This document shows positions 1 to 35,929 of a stretch of 63,820 bases of DNA, in pieces; position 1 is the first letter of the stretch, and every line of letters begins with the position of its first letter. The position numbers and the translations under genes are program-made. The notes beneath the pieces were generated by a model that searched no databases, was not told where the DNA came from, and saw only the letters and a list, made by a program, of their open reading frames with translations. The DNA comes from Tubiluchus corallicola (taxonomy: Eukaryota; Priapulida; Priapulimorpha; Priapulimorphida; Tubiluchidae), in assembly GCA_030141605.1 (NCBI GenBank), contig JAQGDQ010000614.1:64001-127820 (forward strand), written 5' to 3'.

Positions 1-3000
1 TTTTGCGCATTCACATATTGCAACTTTTTGCATCTCCTGTAATATTTACTTTGATTCGTTGAAATAAAAAGCAGCTTTTTATGTTATACCACTGATGATA
101 CATTGTCTCATAATTTTCTCCTTTGTAACTATGCCTGCAACATAATTTTGATATAGTGCAATAGGCCTATAGGTTTTGCAATTGCAATAAATCAACTGGA
201 CAAGGCCGAATTCTGCAACAGTGGTACGTGCAAATATTTATCGTAAATTTGGCAAAACACATGAATCAGACCCAAGTTTACAGAAACGTTAAAAAAGGTA
301 AAATTAATATCAAAAACTAAATATTCTTTGTTCATCATTGATCTTAAAAGCTGTTTCAACCTGCAGTTGTCTTGTAAAATCCCTGTGTCAGTTTTTAAGA
401 CCAGTTTGTCACAGAGGGAATATTCAAAGTCTACAGCTTGTGTAGAAATGTTTTTTCGCTTTCACAGAAAAAAGGTATGGCGATTAAATTGCAGATCCAT
501 GTGTGTACACGGCTTTCCGTGTGGACGCCATGGAAACAACTACCACGGAAAACATTTGTTTGCAAAGGTGTGCTATTGCTTCAATTTTTTCAATGAGAGT
601 TATACAGAAAAATTCCATGTCTGTGAGAAAATACAATGTTTTGCAAAACATCAGTGTTAGTAAGTTATTAACCGTTATCATTTGATTAGTTATTTCATTG
701 TATTGTACTAATTGTAATGCTGTGCAGTGATCTTGTAACGATTTTCAAACAAGTAATGAACACAATTTAATCTCGCAATATAAAACTGACTGTATTAACT
801 TGAAGTGAGTTAGTGTGTATTAAAGCAAGGGGAAAGTAAAAAAGCAGCATTTTAGTCCTTTAGTTGATGTTCCTAATGACTCGTACATATTTGTGTCACT
901 ACTGTAGCTACAAGGTATGCTAATAAGTTTTCCTTTAGAAGGGGTTGGCAAATACAAATTTTGCTTAATGGACTATAAGACATAAGTTATTCTCTTTGTG
1001 CACAAGTTGAAAGCCGAAGTGGACGTCATGTGATCTGACGTGTGTTCTGTTATATGGGCTCATAAATAATTTTCTTCTAAACTTAATAATAAAACATGTT
1101 GTTAACGGTAGTGAACAGATTATTGCTGCAGATTGTTGCATTATTGTTGCCGAGCAGCTGTGATTAAGCAATTTATTGTAGTCATGTGAAATATAATTTA
1201 TAACTTGAAAATCACATTTTACTGCTGTGCTATGGTGGTGTCAATATTTCTCTCCTTTAACTCCTGCACATTTCTAATTTACATAATTTTTTGTTAGGCA
1301 AATTTAATTTATTCGTCTAATCGTCTCATGTACACCAGTACATTTAATTACCTTATAGTAATTAGTTTAACAACTGTTTATGATGTCTTGTTCGCTATCA
1401 TGGAGCTTCATTTCATGTGCAAAACTTTACTGGTTACAGAGACCCTAGTTAACAATTTACATTTGTCATTTTCAACTTGCTGTTAAGGGTGCAAAATTAG
1501 GAAAGTCTCTAGGCCTTCATTATGAGGTTCAATAGTGATTGGTTTTGGTACATTTCATTAAAACCCTAAGACGCTACGCCTCTTGTAACAAGGAAATAAA
1601 TTTTTCCTTATTTTACAAACACAATATATAAAAGATTCTCAACTTTCTGGAAGCAAACAACTCATTTAAAATTATCAAAACTTTGCACCAAATGCAAGAT
1701 TGACTCACGAAAGGAAACTTGGGATGCTTTTTAATTCCACAATTACCAACAATCGATCAGCCACAAACATACAACATTTAATTTCCAATTTCTACAATTC
1801 TTATTGTACAATACTAATTCTTACATTACTGTGCACGTTTATACATTACACGATGTATAAAATGAGTTCTGGTATTTTAGGATACATTGTCAATTCCACA
1901 TCTCGCACATAATTTCCACTCACTGTACTTATACGAGTGATTCGTCCCATTTGGCAGGTTGGCTGTGATTCAGTGATACGAAGACATCAGATTCCACGGA
2001 ACATTAACTACAGCCTAATTGCTATGCCTATTGATATAGGGAAACGGATGTGGGTCTGGCTTTAGTTGATAGCTTGGCAATGTGAGAGTGAGTCGTATTG
2101 ATTCAAACTGTCCGAGGATCATATATTATTTACGGCTGCTGCTCAAATTTGTGATATTAGCTGACCAAAATTTGATGCTCATCTGACCAATAGAGAAAAC
2201 CTTAATTAATCTTCACAGGTCGATTTGTACGACCTTTATTTGCCCTCCATTTATTTGAATCTTCGGGTTGTGGCAAGCTCTCTAAGTTTGTGTGATAATT
2301 ATTGAACAAGTGCAAGGTTACAGTTTCATGGTCATACTTTGGCAGAGTTTATTGATCTGAAACTCAAAACATATTTAAACATTTCGTAGTTGCTATATTT
2401 CTAGTTTTTAATCAACAACATATATCTAATAAACAACGGTACTGTACAGCAGTGCACTTACGAATTGTTGTGGCCCATTTTTGGCATTATGACTTTGCAC
2501 CATTACCACATATAAAACATACAATAATAAATAGTCTTACAGATTTGAGGACTGCTGTGATTATAATTTGAGCCAATTTCTGAATTGTAGCTTAAATGTG
2601 TTTTTTAACAATTCGGAATGTGATTGGGCTTTTTGGCTTAGAACAATCAGCATCATTTGAGCCATTTATTGTGCAAAAAATCTAAAAATATGAAATTTTT
2701 TACTGAACTTGCATTTAGTGTTCATACTGTAATAAAAAACAGTAAGGCTAGTAGTTCAGTTGTCAATCAGGCTGACTTTCCTTTGTAAAATTAATGTGAA
2801 AGAAGCCTAATCCAATTCAATTAAATTTATGCAAGAGCAAGAACTAACTTTACGGCTGTTATAATAAGCAATTTCTGTCCTGGACATGCACTGTAAGTCC
2901 CTGTGCACCGGTGGTCTGACAATTAGCATTGCATACAACTTTGCCAACCAATTGCTGATATTTGCCATCAGGCAGCTGTACAAGACTGTAGGGATTTATA

Positions 3001-4348
3001 CTGCCTGCATTATTGATTGCCAAGGATTTGAGAGTTCCAATTCACTTCCAAAGCTTTGTGAGCAGAGAAGCCTCCTTTGGTTTGAAGGCGTGCTGCTAGG
3101 AAACAGAATGTGGTGTCCCCATCTGTTGAGAGCTTCTTTTAATCCTATGTTTTTTCCAAAATTTATTTATGCAAGTGAGCTTTTATTTTAATCATATAAT
3201 CATGTTAATTCAGATTCTGTTCGTCAATGGTTTAATAAATATTGGCATTTGCAAAATTGCACGGAAAATAAATAATCGCTGCAATAGAGGAAAACACAGG
3301 CCATGTAATATTGCTTAAATTATAATGTAGCATATTAATTATTTTGTGTGTAACTGCACAAGCAAATAAAGAAAGTATTGTTACATGTCTTGATGAAATT
3401 GAGATGCCTTAAATATACATGGCATATGTGAATGGTATGTAATTAAATCATTAATTTATGTCCCAGCTTACATGCCTTATTAAATAGTGAATACATTGGA
3501 AAAGCTTAGAAGTAAAATAAGTTTATTGTTGCTGTAAGTGCATATACTCTTTCAGCAACTAATTCCGCATTATTCAACTTTCGTTATTGCCTAGGGCCAT
3601 GTAATCTGCGTTTCTCATTCAAGCTGGAATTTATGCTACTGTTGAAGCTATTATATTTATTAAATTTTACATTGTAATGCTTAAACTACTTCCTGTGCTA
3701 ACTGACGCTCAGTGTGTTTTACAACTTTTCTGTATACTCTGCAGAAATCTATGCCCAATTTGCTCTTCCACACGTGCATGTGAGTTGCAAAGAAAAATTT
3801 TGTTTCGTCAAAAGGAAAATTTTATTCCTTACTTCTGAGTTTTTAACATTTTATTCAGTTCATCTATATAACATTTTATGTTTGTGCTTTCATATGTGTT
3901 TGATTGGTCCCTTTACAGCTTGGAAGACTCCACCTCAGCTTTTTGCATGCTTTCCTTGCAATTTTCAAGCAATAATTTTATGAAGTAGCTGCAAAATAGG
4001 AGATAAAGTTTTTTGCTTACAGAACCCTCTGGTACAACCATAAAACCTTTAACTTTTGTTACAACCATAAAACCTTTGACTTTTGTTTAACGTTCCTACA
4101 TAGTTACCCATTCTTTGCCATATACTATTTCCAATAAATCATCATACACTTATACCAAAGCATCGCATATACACAAACATCAAAATATTGCATTGCAAAG
4201 TGCTCTGCCTATTTTCCAAAAATTACATTTAGATTAGGTAAAATCTAGATTAACACAATCTTATAAGTAGTGTTCATTGTACTATTATAGCTTTCCACTG
4301 TTTAACTTAATTGTTAGTGATACCAGCACATTGCTTTATTTATTTCAG
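1..4348. other. Non-coding AT-rich stretch, probably endophilin intron
   Basis: No convincing exon is seen here. The first recognised endophilin exon starts at 4349 just after a pyrimidine-rich AG acceptor, so at least the 3' part of this stretch is intron. Exons for the N-terminal amphipathic helix and first BAR helices were looked for by motif and not found; they probably lie upstream of the window. A 27-bp tandem duplication sits at 4034-4087, and a less AT-rich patch with short open frames lies at about 2880-3140. Confidence 0.5.
4034..4087. repeat. 27-bp tandem duplication
   Basis: Two head-to-tail copies of a unit beginning ACAACCATAAAACCTTT occupy 4034-4060 and 4061-4087 and differ at one base. 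This is a local duplication inside a probable intron. Confidence 0.8.
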
Positions 4349-7300
4349 CATCACCGGAAGAAGCTGCAAGGGCGAAGGTTAGATTATGACTGCAAGCGGA
4401 GGAAGAAAGCTCACGGTAAACTGCCTGGTCTTATTATCATGTTTATTGTCACTTTTATCACTGTAATGTCATGCTTTTGTTTCTTCAAGTGATACGTAGT
4501 GATTCAAACTGGTCATCATTCCTTAATATCAACTAAGGATTCCTAAACTGGTCAACTAGATCAATTAACCCATCTTTTTAGTTATATGTATTATTAATAA
4601 TTCTGCATAAAGTTGGAAGCAAGTTTCAGTCCAGCTGAAAACTTAGTATCAGTTTCACTTTGTCAAAACTATTTTGGAATAATCATTCTTCGTCTATTTT
4701 AACCAAACAATGTAGTGTGTCTGCTGATTTCTGGTCACTTGCAATTTTTTGGGTGCGATATTTTTTTAGGGAGGTGCCCATCAATTGAAGTGCACTAAAC
4801 TGTACCAAGAGCCAACATACAGTTAAAACTGTTTCACAATTCTAAAGTTTTTTTAACGCCAAATGTCACTCATAACGACGTGTAATTTTTATTAAATTCG
4901 GCAATGCATTGTATATCATAACTTGTCTCCGTGTTTGATTGCTTATTTCACAGAATATTGGTAATCACTCAGTGTTTTCTAATATGGAGCAGGTGCTGAT
5001 GCTACCCCAACTCCTACACCAGTATAGGCCAGTTCACACTTCTTGTGTTCACTGTCAGGACTCTTGTCAATGTTGCTGTTTATTTTTTCATTATGTTTGT
5101 CATTTATTTGCGATGAAATTAATAGACTAATCAATGAATTAATGAAATTAATACTTGTGGTTTTTTCAGGCTCACATGTCACTGATGATGAGCTAAAAAC
5201 TGCAGAAGAGAAATTTGAAGAATCGTGGAACTTGGCTGAAGCTGCTATGATCAACTTGCTTGATAATGATGTATGCAGATTACCTTTTAAGTTCTTTGAA
5301 GTACAAAATTAATTTCAGCAAACAGTGCAGTGTATATACATGATGATAGCTAAAACGTTGGTGTATGCTAAACCTAGACTACTCATATCTTGATTTTTGA
5401 ACTTGTCAGCTAATACATAGATCGCAAGCGGCGTTTAGCCCTGCCCACACTGATGATGCAACACACGTTCTCACAAACGCTCGCTGCAAGTCCTTACAAA
5501 CATGGATAGCTCATCTGCCCAAATCTTTAGTTTAAAAATCTGTAGAAAAGAGCAAAGTTTCAAAAATGGCAGAAAGACAGCAGTTGTAAATAATGCATTT
5601 TTTTTATTGTAACATGTACTAGGACCGTTGGTACCGTCTTAATTGTGAAAAAGTCAAGTAAATTCTTTGCAAACGTTTAGATAATATGTTTAGTTCATTG
5701 GCAATTGCTGTTAGTTAATACTTTAAACTTTATTTATTTAGATTACGTGTTTTCTAGGAAATATTTGTATCTCTGTTTTTATTTAAACCTGAAAGAATTA
5801 ATATTTAGTTTTTTGTCACCAGGTGGAGCAAATATCTCAGTTGGCTGCTCTGGCTCAGGCGCAATTGGATTATTACAGACAGTCAGCAGATGTTTTAGAA
5901 GGCCTTGTTGGTGTTTTGGAGCTAAAGTAAGTGGTACTGTATACAGATCATGAAATACCACATAAGATCAAAAGCATGATTTACTATAAAATTTGTTTAG
6001 CGACACAGTTTTCGTGTGCTTGTGTTATTTAACTTTAATAACATAGTATGCTACTGCAAAATTACTTTGTTGATAAACGACATAAATTCTCTTTTTCATA
6101 TACTTAAAATGGTTATCAAATTTTATTGTTTAATTTTATTAGCAAAAATACAACTTATAAAAACTATAACTGTCTAAATCTGGGAAGCTCTCTATCCATT
6201 CCAAAATGGCATTCCACAGAATTGTAATGATGAATAGGATTCCTCAGTTTGTCATTATTAATCTGAATTATCAAGTGAAATCTAAAGTATTGCTCTAATT
6301 CACATTTAAATCCTGGGTTTTAAAATGTTGAGAAGAAAAGAATATATACTGCTGTAGAGAAAAGCAACTTAGCTGACAAAAAGCAAATTTGCTGACAACT
6401 TCTCCATTTTTTTCATGTCACCACATGGACAAATATGTTGCATCTTAGTCTCTCAGCTACCTTACGTCTCCTTTTATAAGATGCTAAGTAACATTCATTT
6501 TCTTTTTTTCAGTAGGAATTTTACGAGGTGATCTAATTAGCTGTTTTTGAAGTAACGTTTCTTTTTTGGAATGCCCTTTTTCTATTAAACGTTGCTTCTT
6601 GAACATAAATGTAAAGTGTGCACTTTGAATGCATGTACCCGTGTTCTGTAGGTTGGAAGAAACAAAGAACAGACCTCGTCGAGAACCTACTCTTCACGTT
6701 GTACCAAAAACCATTAGCATGTCTTCAACTTCAAATTCCTCCGATATATGGAACAACACAGACAAGGACACTAATCGAGCAAAGAGTCCATCATCATTGT
6801 TTGCTGATAATGCTTGGCCAGGTATAAGGAGCTTATTCTTTATTGTTATTCCCATTGTTCTCCTTTATTATTATCATGGTCATCATTTTTATCATCATCA
6901 TCATCATTTCTATTATTATTGTTATTGTTTGCTCAAGTTGGTTGTCTGAAATATGCTGGTCTACGACCAAGTTCCAAAGAACAAAGTCACCCAATACAGC
7001 CAGTTGTTGACTTGTGACCACATTTGGTTCCAACCGATCAGATGTAAGGCAATTTAAACATAAGTCGGATAATAAAGATACATGATCCTTAAGTCATATT
7101 TGCATAGGTCTTAAGTTGATGACTATCTGTATCTCTGAACTGTCAGAGAGCATTAAGTGCATTACATTCACACACATTCCTTTTGTTTAATTGTCGATTA
7201 TTGGTATGAAGTATTTCATAAATCAATCACTTAGAGAGTTTTATGTTTAGTAGTATCATGAAAAATTATTTCTGGCAATGTCTTTTTTCATGTACATTAC

Positions 7301-8614
7301 AGTATGATATTTAGCTAATTTGTTGACTTCTCTGTACATACCAGTGTATCAGTATTTTGCAGACTTGTATATCATTTAGCTATGCTAAGTTTATGCAGTT
7401 TATGCAAAAAGACATTATTATTGAGCCAGCAGAACTATTGAAATTATTGTTTGGAAAAGCAATAGTAAGTGGCATTGCTTAGTTAAGTTAAAGCAGCATG
7501 CAAATAATTATTTAATGGCACTAAAGGCTATATTGATATAAAATGAAACTATTTTAATACTTTTTCTTTTGTCAAATGTCATCCTGACCTAGGTGATACC
7601 CTGATAGCAATTACAATGTGCATAATGTGTCTCAACTGTTTTCTGTACATTTTCATTGTTTACCAGGTGATGATAACATGTCAGCGTGGCCTGTGGACAA
7701 TACTGCTAGCACTCAAAGTAGCAGGTTTACTCCAACAAAAGCGCGTAAGTGCGATACTCCCTTTTTCAGAAATATGCGTGGTCTTAATGTCCATTTTATT
7801 TGTACATTGAGTTAAAAATGGACACTATGTTACATTTAATGCATGATACGGTGAATGCAAGTAATTGAAGATGATCAAAACATACGAGCAGTACCTAAAA
7901 AATTATGGAATTTTACAAGTAAAACTTATTTAATTTTAGTCTGAACAGCTGAAACAAAGGTTGTATTTTGAACTTTCTTATTTTTGTCAAATTTATGCAG
8001 TGTTGACACTTGTAGTATGTAAAATTAATGTAAAAATCCTAAACATTGTAGTGAAGAACTCATCAAGGGAATAAATGAGCAAATAAGAAAAGAAACAGTA
8101 AGGTGAACCACTATTAGCGGCTATCAAGCGTGCTTGCCTTAAGCAACACAATTTTGAATAGATTATTTATGAAAGAAAAAGAAAAGAAAATACAATATAT
8201 TACAAAATGTCAAATTGTAGTCTTATTGTATCAATGATGAATTGGTTCATATAGTGGGGAAACCTAGTCGACAATGTTCTTGAGATTGAAATGTGATGTG
8301 ACACAGCAGTTTCTAATGCAAACAGCATTCGCAAAAATTTAAAAGGATAAATATCCGTATGGTAACTTACTTGGCTTTTGTTATTTGCAGCTTCTCCTAC
8401 CCCGACACGCCCGTGCTGTGAGGGTCTCTATGATTTTGAACCAGAAAATGAGGGCGAGCTGGGCTTCTCCGAGGGAGACATCATCATGTTGACTGAGCGA
8501 ATTGATGAAAACTGGTTTGAAGGAACCCTGAATGGCAAAACTGGCTTCTTTCCTGTCAACTATGTCAGAGTTATTGTGGATGTTCCCCCTAGTGCTAATT
8601 TTGCAAACTATTGA
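4349..8614 (+). CDS. SH3GL: Endophilin-A, 3' exons (BAR end, linker, SH3), partial
   Basis: Endophilin-A bends membranes with its N-BAR domain and recruits dynamin and synaptojanin through its SH3 domain during endocytosis. Six exons are joined by GT-AG introns in matching phase: 4349-4415, 5170-5270, 5823-5926, 6652-6821, 7667-7744 and 8391-8614, giving 247 residues to a TGA at 8612-8614. The first ~90 residues match the last BAR helix region: [11 protein letters not shown], then [15 protein letters not shown], then [16 protein letters not shown] ~90-residue Ser/Thr/Asn/Pro-rich linker follows. The SH3 domain is residues ~183-240 of the visible part, with [15 protein letters not shown] (ALYDF motif), [10 protein letters not shown] and GFFPVNYV. 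The N-terminal ~170 residues of a normal endophilin are not in view. The linker appears longer than the ~50-60 residues usual in vertebrates. Family assignment is firm; which A-type paralogue is not resolved. Confidence 0.95.
5415..5500 (+). repeat. Dispersed repeat copy A (matches 19238-19322)
   Basis: About 85 bp beginning ATAGATCGCAAGCGGCGTTT is shared in the same orientation with 19238-19322, with a few substitutions and small gaps. Both copies continue through GCCCAC, a CACAAAC block and GCAAGTC. It is probably a fragment of a short interspersed or miniature element. Here it lies in the endophilin intron between exons at 5270 and 5823. Confidence 0.75.
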
Positions 8615-11600
8615 AAGCACACATTTTACAGCTATGATACCATGTCAAATATGGATAATTAGTTGGTTGTCACAGCAAATGTTTGGCATATTAAATAGTT
8701 TAACCTAATAGTTAGTTCATGAGTTATAGTTGTAAATTATTTAAATTGTATATATAAGTGGTTTCAAAATGGTATAAAATTCCAAGTTGGGGTTTCTTAA
8801 ATAGTAACACAGCTATGGCAGTTTGCTGTTGACACTTATGCATAATACAGTTGCTAATACTGAATATTAAATTTGAAGCCATCTGTAGTTAAAAAGCTGC
8901 AGTGGTAGTTTGAAATATTTAGGTTAAGTACTCTCACTCACTGGTTGGTTCTGTTCCACTAAAATTTAATCTTGCACCTCTGCAGTAGCCACGTTAATCA
9001 AGAAACGTTTCGTTGTAACTATCACCTTTGTTTCTTTGGCAGTCTTCTTCCATTGTGTGCCACTTTTGGGATGCTTAGCAGCATATACAGTTAACCCTTT
9101 TTGTTACTGGTGCTTTTTGGATTATTTATTAGGTTTCGCATGTCAAGGAAATTCCAGCTACTAATGGAGATTGATAACTGTTTTATTTTTTGTGTTATGA
9201 GAGATTTTAGAATCATTTTACATTTTACTTTATAAGTTTAGGTTTTTGTGGCATTTATTTATTAGTACTCAGGTTTTCTTTGTAGAATTCTGCTGCTCAG
9301 GATTTAACTTAGTTGTACACTTTAACGTCTATTAATCTCTCCGCAAAATCTCTGTAATTACAAGATATTTGTGGTATTTAAGCTACAGTATTTATTTACG
9401 TAACTATTAAAATTTAACTTTCGAGTATGCCATTTTTATTGTGCTGTCAAGTTTGAGTGGATTTGCATTTTTACTTAATTTGTTGCTGTAAGTACTCAGT
9501 CATTGTATTTTTGTTGTAATCTAGTCATTATTTTATGAAAAACATTTACAAACAATTGTCATCAGACTTGTTGCTGATAATTAAGAACAACTAACAGACT
9601 TAATGCAAAATTAGATAGCAGGGTAAAAACAAAAGTGTAATCGTATTCTTGTGATATGGATTGGAGAAGTTTTTGTTTGATTTATCAGTGAGTGATTGCA
9701 ACTACTTAACGTAAAAGTCATTAAGTGTTATGTATATTGTAGTTAGACTAAGCAATAATAGGTTGTATTACCATTATTATTAATGTTATTATTGTATGAC
9801 TAACTACACATTTTCTTTTATCTCGATGTTGTGATATATTACTAAAAAAATGTAATATTAGTGTGTTCTCACAAAGAGCTCATTATACTTTGCTGTGTAT
9901 ATAAAAGTAATTTTGTTAAAATTATGAGTGTATAGAAGACTAGGTTTTGCAATTATATGCGAGAATATAATATGACAGTAATATGATAATATATAGCGAG
10001 AGCATAAAATAAGGAAAAGTATGCGAGCAAAAGCTTAAAGCAGCTATGTCTTTTGCATATTGCCACCTCGGATGTGTCTGGTTATGTTTGAATTATAACT
10101 GACAAAATACATGTGATCATTCTCATGAAATGCTGAATTTTGTTGTCGCTAATCACTTGCCATTTAACTTTGAGAAAGACTGAATGAGCACTGTTAACAA
10201 TAAATGAAGCAAACGTATAAAAATGGCTGTCATTGCTTAATGAGTGATGATAAATTACAGTACTTTTGCGCAGCGTCAAATTAAAATGAAGGATTTAGTT
10301 GGACTTACAGACTTTGTAAACCAGGAATTGTGACATGCTTGGTAACTGAGAGTAATTATTTATTAATAAATACTAAAATTGTGTAGTTAGGAGTAATGTA
10401 GGTTGCAAAGTAATTGGTTGTAAATTTTTTTGCTCTTTGTGTGTATGTGACTTATCTGTTATGTGTCGATTTTTAATAATTTGGTCATTGTTATTGTTTG
10501 TCTGTTAAAGTCCTAAAGATTTTAGTCAGATGTTTGTAAAAATAAGCACATTCTTTCAAATACTGAATCAAAATTGTCGATTGTTTAAAAAGCGTATTTG
10601 CACTTTTTTCTATGCTCCCAAGTTGTTGACTACATTCCAAAACCTTGGTTTAACAGTTTAACAGTCCACAGTTATTAGTCCTCTTTTTGTGTTGTATACT
10701 TGCCAGAATGTCATTAATCTTATTTTTAAGTAATTAGTGGTGGTAGTGTACACATTATTGTGCATGTATATATACATGCATTAATTACTTCACATATCTG
10801 AAGGTTATTGTTATTAAAACGTTAATTCTGCCATTACCACTAGGTCTATTTAAAACAACAGAGAAGTTATGTTTTAGAAGTAAGCTTAAGAAGTTCGCAT
10901 CAATTCTGTTTAACAATCCATTCGTGTTATGAGACTAGAGTTCACTCAACGCCTATAACTTGTTTATTTATTAGCCTTCAGATTATTAATTATTTAATTG
11001 CTACACAACTACACAAAGTTATTGGCTTAATGTATTGCAACGCGTTGAACGCAATTATGTAAAGATGCTTTACTGCATTTGTTTGCCTTGTTTTGCTCCT
11101 TTACTTTTAAGCTGTTTCACTAAAATAATATTTTTTGTGACGGTAGGTAGAGCCATGTGCCCACAATAGCAAAAGCACAAGAAATTTAAATTTTATTAGT
11201 ACCATCTTTTTGTGTTGTTTACCTGCCAGAATGTCAATCTCATTTTCAAGTGATTGATGGTTTAGTACATTTTTCTTACCTGTAATTAATATTAAAAAAT
11301 TGTTATTTAGTATGGAGAGTTTTGGTTACGCATGTCTTTACTCGAAACCTTTCCTTCATTATTTTGGTTTTTGAAGCGTCGGTATGGCTCTTGTGTGCAT
11401 TTGTATTATAGGTAAGAAGGAAATAATTATAAATTTAGGGAGTTCAAGAAGAAACAGTGAAGCAGAAACACGCTGATATGCTTACACCGGAATGCGTGAA
11501 AACCAAGTTATAAGGTGTTGAAATTGGAATTATGCAAATATAATGCCGTATAATTACATCAAAACAAAAGTCCCTGGTAACATTTCTTTGTGATTTGGTC

Positions 11601-12025
11601 ACCATATTATTTCAGCACATTTCTGCATTGTTTCTTTTTTGACACTCTTTACCATGATTAGTTGCTGTTTTGCAATTTTAATGAGATTATGCCTTCCTTG
11701 TACATAGTGGTATTTAAAAGCAAGCGAGTTTTAGCATTGTGTCTCAATCCTAAAAAGTAACATTCATTTCAAGTTTCACTGAAACTAAAATGTGCAGTAT
11801 CATGATGTATGTTATTTAGATATTTCTAGTTGGAACGTAACTTCTGCATTCACGTGAGTCTGCATCCATACTAAACTGGTATATTTTGCTTTCAATAAAC
11901 CACGAAACTGGGTAAATATTCAAATTGAAATGATACACACAGTTGTGATTATTTTGTGTTTTTTTCCATAGGAGTAGTTATTGTGTACCACTGCAGTGTT
12001 TGTGTCTGAATTTACTTAAATGTTA
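8615..12025 (+). other. Endophilin 3' UTR / 3' flank
   Basis: This is AT-rich, without a plausible coding exon, downstream of the endophilin stop. AATAAA occurs at 10365-10370, 11894-11899 and 12026-12031, so transcripts could end at several points. An internal repeat of ~70 bp with TTTTTGTGTTGT and GCCAGAATGTCA blocks is present at about 10681-10751 and again at about 11206-11268. How far the mature UTR extends cannot be told from sequence. Confidence 0.5.
10681..11268 (+). repeat. Pair of diverged direct repeats in endophilin 3' region
   Basis: The two copies, about 10681-10751 and 11206-11268, share TTTTTGTGTTGT, CCAGAATGTCA and AAGT.ATT blocks in order with small gaps, about 80 percent alike by eye. 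They may reflect an old segmental duplication or two copies of a short repeat family. Confidence 0.6.
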
Positions 12026-12031
12026 AATAAA
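12026..12031 (+). terminator. Likely endophilin polyadenylation signal
   Basis: A canonical AATAAA is followed ~20-40 bp downstream by a GT-rich stretch (GTGGTTGTTTGTTTGTTG), the expected arrangement for a cleavage and polyadenylation site. Alternatives lie upstream at 10365 and 11894. Confidence 0.55.
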
Positions 12032-12129
12032 TCATTTTGTTTTCCTTAACGTGGTTGTTTGTTTGTTGATTCACCTGTCGTGTACTACCGAAACATTTAA
12101 CTCTCAGACGCCAAATAGTATATAGTATT

Positions 12130-12393
12130 TTTATTGTAGAACATATAAAATAACAGGTACATAACATATTCCAATAAATGAAATGCAGTTTTTTCTTTTG
12201 TAAATCTATATCTTTAAACTCGAGTTACTTGACTTATATTTGCAGTAGGTGACATAAAAGACACAGGTATAACACTTTTGAGTTTCAGCTCTGATAAAGT
12301 GCATGTAGTACCTAAAAGTGTACTTTGATACTTTCGTTCTAAAAACATAAAATATAAATTCACGGAGAATAAAAGCTTTAGATTTGTTTTATT
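12130..12393 (-). terminator. Candidate polyadenylation signals of the STAP-like gene
   Basis: On the minus strand AATAAA reads at 12393-12388 and again at 12135-12130, about 640 and 900 bp past the stop codon at 13030. Either could end the STAP-like transcript. The second is within ~100 bp of the endophilin polyA signal, so the two genes are tail-to-tail with nearly abutting 3' ends. Confidence 0.35.
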
Positions 12394-12764
12394 TGATCTG
12401 ATTTGCGATGGGTAACTTTAATGTTTACGTGCAGGATTGCCTACGTGCCTAAATTCTTGGGAATTTAGCAGTTTTCTATTTTCAATTCTGTCAATTTTTT
12501 CTAAAATTTTTAACTTGTATAGTTAATGAATTAACTTTGATAATATTGCTAAAGGAACTATATTTGAAACACTTGAGGAGTAAATGATTTGTGAGCAGAC
12601 TTTTAGAATGTAGCTTATTAAAACCGGAATAAAAATCGCAAATTCTATAAGGTTGACTACAGAAAAGAAATGACACAAATGTATCTGCCACTATTGTTGC
12701 TAACCACTGCTGAGAAGAAATTATGCCCTTTTAGATTAATCGTTCATATCAGGTTACATACCAC

Positions 12765-12829
12765 GCACACACACACACATATGCATATATATGCAATGAT
12801 ATATATATATAAATATATATATATATATT
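12765..12829. repeat. (CA)n/(TA)n microsatellite
   Basis: A compound dinucleotide tract of CACACA followed by interrupted ATATAT. It lies between the two convergent genes, probably inside the 3' UTR of the STAP-like gene. Confidence 0.9.
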
Positions 12830-12971
12830 CAAGTGAGTAGGACCTAAATGTCACATGGTTTGCACTAATCAGCTTAATCATTGCAAATTAGGTAAACAAG
12901 CGCAATTGTAATACCACAAATCCAGCATATTAAACCCATTGCAAGCAATCTAGTAATTGTTTATCTTATGA

Positions 12972-13017
12972 TGACGTCATTACACAATCGTATGGTCAAT
13001 TTTTATGAGTGACGTCA
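12972..13017. promoter_or_regulatory. Two perfect CRE palindromes
   Basis: TGACGTCA occurs at 12972-12979 and again at 13010-13017 (extended palindrome GTGACGTCAC), 38 bp apart and 13-58 bp beyond the STAP-like stop codon. TGACGTCA is the consensus site for CREB/ATF bZIP factors. Their position at a 3' end rather than a promoter makes a regulatory role uncertain. Confidence 0.35.
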
Positions 13018-13029
13018 CCACTCATCAAA

Positions 13030-35929
<22,900 letters not shown>

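Noticed and set aside
4936-4990. Exon-like segment after a TTTCACAG acceptor inside the endophilin gene
   Set aside because: The exons at 4349-4415 and 5170-5270 already join in phase and match the family. Inserting this segment would add unrelated residues in the last BAR helix region.
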